A DNA stretch of 10,057 nt, from positions 1 through 10,057 of the forward strand of contig JAEWSH010000048.1 in the NCBI GenBank assembly GCA_023398375.1, in the 5' to 3' direction. The position numbers and the translations under genes were made by a program. Below the pieces are notes generated by a model. The model made no database searches and had not been told where the DNA came from. It saw only the letters and a program-made list of their open reading frames with translations. This document shows positions 1 through 6,400 of this stretch, piece by piece (within the stretch, counting starts at the first letter, position 1; each line of letters opens with the position of its first letter). This DNA comes from Bacillota bacterium. Lineage in GTDB: Bacteria; Bacillota; Clostridia; Lachnospirales; Lachnospiraceae.

Positions 1-1026
1 GTCCAGGTCTGGTGTAAGCCGGCATGGTATTTGATGGGAAATTATCAAGGACACGCATATGCACCAATGAAACTAAGTGCACTAATCAAAAAGGTTTGTG
101 AAGATGCTAACCCAAACATTCGATTAAAGATTGAAGACGAACGGTTTACTGATTCCAGTGACCCAGGTAATACACCAAGGTTCAAATGTGGTGAATCCGA
201 CTTGGACTTTATTGAACAAAAGCTTTTACCTTACACAAATATTCAAGATAGTAATGTATTTTTTTTCTTGGACTGGTTTAACAGACCTAATCTGACTTCA
301 TTCGCTAAGATGGTAAGTGCCGAACCAAAGGTAATAGTATATCCGTCAATTGGAATTGCAAGTACAGTTCAAGATAAGATTTCCAAGATTGTCGAACAGA
401 AAGGTATTACAGAATACTATGCTTGGGACAAGATTCAGGTTAAGATAGGTGACGAAGACTTAAAGAAATCTTTTGCCACTATGAAGAAAAAGATTTCCTT
501 GGAAAACAATGAAACTGGTAAAGTATACATTGCTAACCAACAACCAAAAGCTAGAATGGGAAAGGACTCAGATAAAGCGAAAATGGCTAAGATGCCGTTC
601 AATGCAATGACTATGGAGTACATTGAAGCTACAAGTAATGAAGCTTATCCTAATAGACTTTTACCAGACGCATTGGCAATGGCAAGGAACAGTGATAACG
701 ACGTAATAGACTTTATTGAACTTATCATTTATGTAAAAGGTACAGCCGATGGTTTTACGTGTGGCGAAACACTGCTTCTTTTAACGCCACTTAGGAGAGT
801 TCGTGTTGATAAGAACGATGAATCCAAGCCTGTTGCAGAAGAATTAAACAAGAAAAACACACATTGGCTAAGTGGTAAATGGCTCATTAAAAGCGTCTTA
901 ATGCAACAAGAAAAATGTAACCCTGACGAATGTACAACCGTATTAACCATCGTTAGACCAACATTAATTTATAACGTTGACACCACTACTATTAACAAAT
1001 CTAACTTTCTTTATAGTGTTGATTAA
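1..1026 (+). CDS. Baseplate hub-like protein (T4 gp27 / late-control D type), 5' partial
   Basis: This is the 3' end of a gene whose frame is open from base 1. The TTG at 31 and ATG at 34 lack a Shine-Dalgarno site, so the true start is probably to the left. At least 341 residues are visible. The pattern matches tail hub proteins of the gp27/gpD type, which form the ring that holds the spike at the centre of a contractile-tail baseplate. In window-codon numbering, a helical SALIKKVCEDA segment comes first. Then F61-Y78 carries the ESDLDFIEQKLLPY motif, comparable to the hub consensus S-D-x-x-F-I-x-x-L, followed by NVFFFLDWF at 85-93, like the hub strand with an aromatic-Asp turn. The rest is mixed alpha/beta with no catalytic motif seen. 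The next gene encodes a spike-like protein 19 bases downstream, which supports the call. A run of 8 T (259-266) lies in frame and does not break it. Family assignment is by motif and context only; an unrelated virion protein remains possible. Confidence 0.6.
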   Translation, partial: VQVWCKPAWYLMGNYQGHAYAPMKLSALIKKVCEDANPNIRLKIEDERFTDSSDPGNTPRFKCGESDLDFIEQKLLPYTNIQDSNVFFFLDWFNRPNLTSFAKMVSAEPKVIVYPSIGIASTVQDKISKIVEQKGITEYYAWDKIQVKIGDEDLKKSFATMKKKISLENNETGKVYIANQQPKARMGKDSDKAKMAKMPFNAMTMEYIEATSNEAYPNRLLPDALAMARNSDNDVIDFIELIIYVKGTADGFTCGETLLLLTPLRRVRVDKNDESKPVAEELNKKNTHWLSGKWLIKSVLMQQEKCNPDECTTVLTIVRPTLIYNVDTTTINKSNFLYSVD

Positions 1027-1035
1027 TGGTGCTTT

Positions 1036-1040
1036 GGAGG
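1036..1040 (+). promoter_or_regulatory. Ribosome binding site of the spike-like gene
   Basis: GGAGG lies 5 bases before the ATG at 1046. It supports that start and shows that this genome uses canonical Shine-Dalgarno initiation. Confidence 0.85.
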
Positions 1041-1045
1041 AATAA

Positions 1046-1810
1046 ATGAGAGAATTACATAAACCTAGTCTGGAACTGAAACTTTACCGTGCGCGTGTCC
1101 ACGACGTTGGTAAGGAAAATGACGATAGACTGCAAGTAAGAATTATGCCTTACATGGCGGATTATCCGGAAGCAGATTCCGAAAATTTACCAAGATACCC
1201 TATGATGTTCAAGGGTCAAGTATTGCAATGCTATACTGAATTAAACCCTGACCAGGGAACTGGATTACCGGACTGGGTATTCGTAGCAGCTACGGAAGAC
1301 TTTACCGTTGGATACGTAATTGGCTTAGCTAACCAGTTTTATGGTTGTAATAATACGCCGTTCGTAGATTCTTATGGTTACAAAAAAATACAGAACTTTA
1401 TTTCTTCACGTGGTCTTGATACTTCCGCAGTAAACTATGACGAAATGGTAATTGAAAAATGGATTACAAACGATAGTAACAACCCTAAGGGTGGTATGGT
1501 CGAAATGTATAATTATAAGACTGGCGAAAAGTATTACATCAACACCAGTGGAACTTGTTTTATTATTCAGTTTGATAAAATTTACATGCGTGTTGGTAAT
1601 CCAAGTGGTAGTGCCAGTGCTTCTACTGAAAGCTTCTCACAGATTCAAATGGACGCTAAACAGATTGAGTTTAAAACAGAGTTGTTTAATGTAGACGCAA
1701 AGAAAGTAGTATTAGGACACCACGGACTAAGTGTAGTCGGAACTACCGGAAGCTTGGGTGTATCTATGGAAGGTGTAGACTTTAACCCGGTTTCTTCAAT
1801 AACTATATAA
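1046..1810 (+). CDS. Baseplate central spike-like protein (gp5 OB-fold type, no lysozyme)
   Basis: 254 residues, with ATG supported by GGAGG at 5 bases spacing. The likely role is the membrane-puncturing spike or its adaptor at the tip of the tail tube, docked on the hub encoded upstream. Residues about 8-98 look like the OB-fold of phage spikes: RARVHDVGKENDDRLQVRI, with the usual small loop then 'R-x-x-V-R-I', and later PDWVFVAA...VGYVIGLANQ, like the 'G-D-x-V-x-V...V-x-G' ending of that fold. Residues about 150-182 have the alternating strand pattern of spike stems (GMVEMYNYKTGEKYYI...GTCFIIQFDKIYM). A Ser/Ala/Gly linker (186-195) leads to a second beta-rich part at 196-254 (IQMDAKQIEFK, AKKVVLGHHGLSVVG), ending in SITI. 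The T4 gp5 lysozyme domain is absent, and no HxH iron-binding tip is seen. HH at 225-226 is a single pair only. Family and role are inferred from pattern and neighbourhood. Confidence 0.6.
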   Translation: MRELHKPSLELKLYRARVHDVGKENDDRLQVRIMPYMADYPEADSENLPRYPMMFKGQVLQCYTELNPDQGTGLPDWVFVAATEDFTVGYVIGLANQFYGCNNTPFVDSYGYKKIQNFISSRGLDTSAVNYDEMVIEKWITNDSNNPKGGMVEMYNYKTGEKYYINTSGTCFIIQFDKIYMRVGNPSGSASASTESFSQIQMDAKQIEFKTELFNVDAKKVVLGHHGLSVVGTTGSLGVSMEGVDFNPVSSITI

Positions 1811-1832
1811 CCAAGGATTGGACTAAATAAAC

Positions 1833-3368
1833 ATGGATAGGTCATTTGTAGATAAAGTATACGACGCATACATTAAAGAAGATTACTCATACGGCGACAA
1901 TAACTTGAACCCAAAGCGTGAGATTAAGCGAATGTCTATCCGTGATACAGACGAACAACTTAACCGTATTCTCGCAAGTATTCAACGTAAGGTAACAGAG
2001 ATTTCAATTAAATACCCAGGCGAACAATTTAAGGTTGATGAAGCCATCGGTAACTTTGGTGGTTCTGGTGGTAAGCTTGATAACATTCCACCGTCACTTC
2101 GTGAAGCTATCTTTAAAGCTGGTGGAACTGGAAACTCGCTTGTAATGATTCCTAGTATGGACGGAGATGTAAGTCCACTTATGGCAGAAGTAGAAATCGC
2201 TATTGCAAAGATTCTTGCAACTATCGCTTCAGACCCGAACGCTTCAGACGAAGATAAAAAGATTTTTGACGGACTTGGTGATAGTGGTCTTGATTTATTC
2301 GACATTACTTGTAACGGTACTATGAGCCTTATTGCTGGTGAAGAAAACTCTGATTCGGATTCTGACGATGACGACGATAGTGACGAAGACGGTGATGAAG
2401 ATGAAGGCAGCGATAATGATAATAATGACGACGACGATAAAGACGGCGATGATAGTGGTGGCGGTGGTGGTGATGACGGCAGTGGTGATGGTGACGACGG
2501 CAACGACGACGGCAACGACGATGAAGAGGGTCTTGACATAACCAACTCCGAAGACGAAACATCAGACGCTGCTATGGAAGAAGCAGTAGATAAAGCCATT
2601 GCACAAATGGACGCAGAGCTCGCAAACAAAGAAGCAAATGCACGCTCTTGTGCTACTAAAGACTTGGGATTAATGAAAGCGTTCCTGGCTATTCTTAAAG
2701 TAATTCAGGCTATCAAAAAAGCTATGAACCCACTTATGAACATCCTTTACGACGTAGTAAGATTAATCGTATTGGCAGCCGGATGTTGGAACAATCCTAC
2801 CAATATCGGCGAAATCATCCAGCGTATTGTTATAAAAATTATAGCTATCCTTATTATGATTATAGCTATGTTAGTTCAAATGTTCTGGGAAATGCTCGGT
2901 CTTGACTGTCTTACAGAAGAAGCAAAAAGTGTAATTGACCAGATTAAGGAAGCATTAACTGGTGTATCAAATACATATGCTAAATGTGAACGTTTAGCTA
3001 TGTCTTTCGGGGCTAATGTAGAAAAAGCAAAAGACGCTTTTGAAGAAGCAAAAAGTGCTATTGACGAAGCAGTAAAGAACATGAATACAGACCACATTAA
3101 GTCGATGTTCCCTAACATGGAAGACATGGCAAAAGACATCTATAATAATGGTCTTGGTGGAAAGGAAGGCTTAAAGCAGTCTGCACTTTCAGGGCTTCAA
3201 TCTACTGGTGCATACGATGATATTATGTCTACTATTGAAAGTGTAAAATCTTTGAAAGCAACGGCAGATAAGACTATTGATTCAATTATGAAATCAAAGG
3301 GTGGAAAAGCCGCTAACGCAACAGTTCGAAAGATTGCTACACAGCTTCACGACGTTCAAGCAAAATAA
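1833..3368 (+). CDS. Unrecognised virion-region protein with acidic DxDxDG tract and hydrophobic segment
   Basis: 511 residues, family not recognised. The ATG at 1833 is 22 bases after the spike gene. The nearest SD-like AAGGA (1813-1817) is 15 bases away, so initiation may depend on coupling. An N-terminal part (1-169) is followed by a low-complexity tract (170-245) made almost only of Asp, Glu, Gly, Ser and Asn. It includes GGGGG at 209-213 and two DxDxDG patterns (182-187, 200-205) of the kind that bind calcium in EF-hand and thrombospondin type 3 loops. A helical stretch (about 246-300) leads to two hydrophobic segments, 304-319 and 332-352, the second long enough to cross a membrane. The remainder (353-511) is predicted helical by composition, rich in Ala, Lys and Glu. 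Position between spike and giant gene suggests a baseplate, tail-tip or ejected protein. A tape-measure-like or chaperone role cannot be excluded. That it is coding is secure from length and clean frame; function is unknown. Confidence 0.9.
   Translation: MDRSFVDKVYDAYIKEDYSYGDNNLNPKREIKRMSIRDTDEQLNRILASIQRKVTEISIKYPGEQFKVDEAIGNFGGSGGKLDNIPPSLREAIFKAGGTGNSLVMIPSMDGDVSPLMAEVEIAIAKILATIASDPNASDEDKKIFDGLGDSGLDLFDITCNGTMSLIAGEENSDSDSDDDDDSDEDGDEDEGSDNDNNDDDDKDGDDSGGGGGDDGSGDGDDGNDDGNDDEEGLDITNSEDETSDAAMEEAVDKAIAQMDAELANKEANARSCATKDLGLMKAFLAILKVIQAIKKAMNPLMNILYDVVRLIVLAAGCWNNPTNIGEIIQRIVIKIIAILIMIIAMLVQMFWEMLGLDCLTEEAKSVIDQIKEALTGVSNTYAKCERLAMSFGANVEKAKDAFEEAKSAIDEAVKNMNTDHIKSMFPNMEDMAKDIYNNGLGGKEGLKQSALSGLQSTGAYDDIMSTIESVKSLKATADKTIDSIMKSKGGKAANATVRKIATQLHDVQAK
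2493..2516 (+). repeat. Two tandem 12-bp units inside the acidic tract
   Basis: GACGACGGCAAC occurs twice in direct succession, in frame, each copy encoding Asp-Asp-Gly-Asn (residues 221-228). The surrounding bases are degenerate variants of the same GAC/GAT/GGC pattern, which suggests that the acidic tract grew by slippage or unequal exchange of short in-frame units. Confidence 0.75.
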
Positions 3369-3400
3369 AAAGCTTATCAGTTATTTCTACGAAATTCTCA

Positions 3401-3443
3401 CCCAGACTAATTATTAACTATAAAATAATATTTTTTTTCTGGG
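3401..3443 (+). promoter_or_regulatory. Possible leader hairpin before the giant gene
   Basis: CCCAGA (3401-3406) can pair with TCTGGG (3438-3443), and ATTATT (3410-3415) with AATAAT (3424-3429) inside it, leaving an unpaired T-run. The right arm includes most of the GGGG that is the only SD-like element 7-8 bases before the GTG at 3453. The outer stem is only 6 bp and the inner one is all A-U, so stability is doubtful. It could modulate initiation of the giant gene or be chance in an AT-rich gap. Confidence 0.35.
3419..3427 (+). promoter_or_regulatory. Candidate late-type promoter element TATAAAATA
   Basis: The 84-base gap 3369-3452 is the largest in the window and holds TATAAAATA, one base longer than the T4 late-promoter octamer TATAAATA and also readable as a -10-like box. 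No convincing -35 hexamer lies 16-18 bases upstream. A start 10-13 bases downstream would fall in or just after the T8 run, giving a short leader for the giant gene. The evidence is position and a short AT-rich motif only. Confidence 0.3.
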
Positions 3444-3452
3444 GTAGTAAAG

Positions 3453-6400
3453 GTGGCTATTAACTATGTAAATCGTGAAGCAGAAAACGTACAAGATTCT
3501 GAAGTTGGTATGAGATTCCACGAAGAAAATACGAATCTTGAGAAAGACCCTGCTTCCTACAAAAATCGTATAGACCAATTATATAATTTTAGAACAAACA
3601 TACAGAAACTCATTTATCGAAATGGTCTTGCTCCGTCAACAGATTATTCAAAATTCCTTCGTTTAAAATCAAAAGATGCTCTAAGCGAAGACGTTCAAGA
3701 ATCAAGCATCGCCACGTCTATTACCAAGCCAGTTTGTGCCAGTACATTAAGTGACCCAGAAGCAGCAACAATCGAAGCGGCAGTTGAATCCATGCAGGCA
3801 ACTGAATTTGTTCAGTTATTTTTGGATTCTTACATGGCACCTATCGGAAGTGATATTGACTACCGTCTTGGTAAAGTAGTTGGTATAAAGGAATACTTGT
3901 ATAATGGTAACGGTATAATCTATAAAGATTATAAGCACTTTGGTCAATACGATGAATATGGTCGTATTGATACAACTTTAAACCTTAGGCTTCGAACACA
4001 AATTCCTGGAATTGGTTCTAGAGGTGGTTGGTCATACATCCCTGGGAACGGTTGGAAATATTTTAATTCGACTGCTATCCCTGGATATTATGAAGATTAT
4101 GTAAACTTCTTCTTCCCGCCTTATACACTTGACTCATTTGCTGATTCTACTTCTTTAAGTACAAACGTAGACTATTACATTCGCACAAGAAGCTGGAACT
4201 ATAGATTAAAGAAATGGGATTATAAAGACGACTTTGACCCAGACTCTGTAACATACGATACTGCACATCTTCTTAGTATGCGAAAGAACCCTACTTACCG
4301 TTTACCGGCTTATAAAGCTATTAACGATAACATCTCTTTCTTGCAACACATCTTTGAACAGTGCACTGGTATTGTTTCTACGTATCTTACAGAATGGGAT
4401 ATCTCCGTATACATTCAAGAGGGTTTGCTTTCTGGTAAAGAAAACAAAGCTCCTACATATATGTCTTTAACAAATCGTATCACAGTAGACAACCCTTCTG
4501 GATATAGTGATTCACGTGCTTTCGTTTATGGTGCATTAAATGCGGCTGTATCTAAGACACCTATGGAAGGCTCACCTATCCCAAACTACTCTGATTGGAT
4601 TCCGTCTTCTTATCCATATTCTGTTTACTGGCTTGGATACAAATCACGTGACCGTGGTGACGGTCTTGACATGTTCTATGACGTTGCACTTGGTGGATTT
4701 AACTGTACTAACCTTAGTAAGTTCCACCGTGGTGACGGAAACAACTTCTCTGCAAACCATTATAATGGTCTTTCGTTCCGTGAAAAGATTATGCGTGATG
4801 ACCAGATAGGTGCAGCATTCTCAGGATGGTCTAACTGGAATACGCTTAAATACTGGCAAGCCTTATACACAACCCCGGAGGATGGATTAAGCTCAGTAGA
4901 CATTATTCACATGTCAATAGACGAAGCTTCGTCTGTATTTGAAAATACAACTGATGACAAAGGTAATAACATTGACGGCGTAATTCAACAGATTATCGGT
5001 GTTCTCTATGAAGAAAATGACGAGCTTGGATTCAGTAAGTCAGAGTATGAAAAGCTTGAAAACGGTGAAAAGAAAAAATACCGAAGAAACCCATACGGTG
5101 GTGAAGACATTTACATGGGTAAAACCATAGTTGACGCAAATGGTGACGAACAAACATTTGACGCTAACGGAAATCAACAAGACGGTGGTGGGGACGAAGG
5201 CTCTGACTGTAGTGTTAAGGGTGTAAAAATCCCTGGTTCTCGCATTCTCAAAATATTCTTGAAGAGAAGTAGTAAAAAAGCAAATGCAATGAACATTGCA
5301 AATAAGGAAAAAGGAAAGAACTTCTCTTCTGCAAACTCATCGTCAAATAACAATGCAGGCCTATTTGGTAGCTCAGGTAATTCTGGCTCTAATAGTAATA
5401 ATAATGCCGGAAACGCAAGCAACAGTAATAACGGTACTGGTGCAAATGGCAACAACGGTAATGCAGTTAATGGTGGCTCGGCGGCGGCAAGTACTATTGT
5501 ATCTATGGTTGACGCAGACGCTGCGGAAAACGGAAAGTATGCACGTGACACTGGTGTATCACAATGGACACCGGCCCTTTATGGTGGACCACACGGACGA
5601 AACTTAAACCCAAGAACTATTGAAGGATATTTCGAACATGATAATGAGTTCCTAAGAAACGTTCCTAGATTAAACCCTGGAAACCTCTCTACCAGTGTTG
5701 GTGAAAACTTTAAGGGATTGGAAGACAGATACTCTCCAACGAGAGACTCAGTTGATTTTGCCGACCCATACAGAAGCCCTTCAAGGTGTAAGTCTTTATT
5801 ACAGAACGGATATTGTGACTTTACGGAGCAACCTATTTATTGTTTAATGCGACATTACGCATGGACAAGAAGCTCACATGGATACATCAATGGTAACTGG
5901 TATTACTGGATAAGCCGTGGTTGGTCATACGAAACCGAGGGAACTGGGTTTTTAACCCCAGTCGCATTTATGTGTAACCCTTATAACAGTGACTACTATC
6001 CAAGCTGTCCACACTATTACTGGAACTCTTGGTATGAATGGAATAACTGGAACCGATACGCACACTACTACGGTGGATATAGCTACTGGAATAGTTGGTA
6101 TTGGAACTGGTACTATGGAAATGACAGTTGGCGTGATAGCTATTCTTTAAGCTACAGTAAGGACTATTGGGGAAGACTTCAGTATCTTTGTATCTGGTCT
6201 TCTGAAAGAGTTGGACGTGGATGGAATAGTTGGTGGTATAGCAGACATTATCACGGAAACTGTGGCGTTTACCATTTACGGGCACACCGTTGTCGTTACA
6301 TGTATTACGTAACATACACACAGTGGGAAACTTACTACATGAAACGCCCTCTTATGCACTCTAACCCTAATGCTTCAAACTCAACGCTTTGGAACATTAC

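Noticed and set aside
31..36. TTG/ATG at 31-36 as the true start of the hub-like gene
   Set aside because: No SD precedes it, and the same frame is open back to base 1 with plausible protein (VQVWCKPAWY), so the gene most likely starts outside the window.
259..266. T8 run as a programmed frameshift site
   Set aside because: The frame continues for 250 more codons with hub-like sequence, and no overlapping frame of interest starts there.
1982..2629. Minus-strand Ser/Pro-rich open frame of 215 codons
   Set aside because: It is the mirror of the Asp/Gly codon runs (GAC/GAT/GGT) of the plus-strand gene, has no SD, and is pure low complexity. Other frames at 2329-2562 and 2332-2541 are shadows for the same reason.
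5174..5551. Minus-strand Leu/Pro-rich open frame of 125 codons
   Set aside because: It lies opposite the Asn/Gly/Ser linker, where AAT/AAC/GGT codons rarely give stops on the other strand. It has no SD and lies wholly inside the giant gene.
5968..6321. Minus-strand open frame, and whether the aromatic-rich block is a wrong-frame reading
   Set aside because: The plus frame is open for 1900 codons through this block without any frame change, and flanking sequence is ordinary protein. The reverse frame has Ser/Tyr/His-rich text without a start signal.
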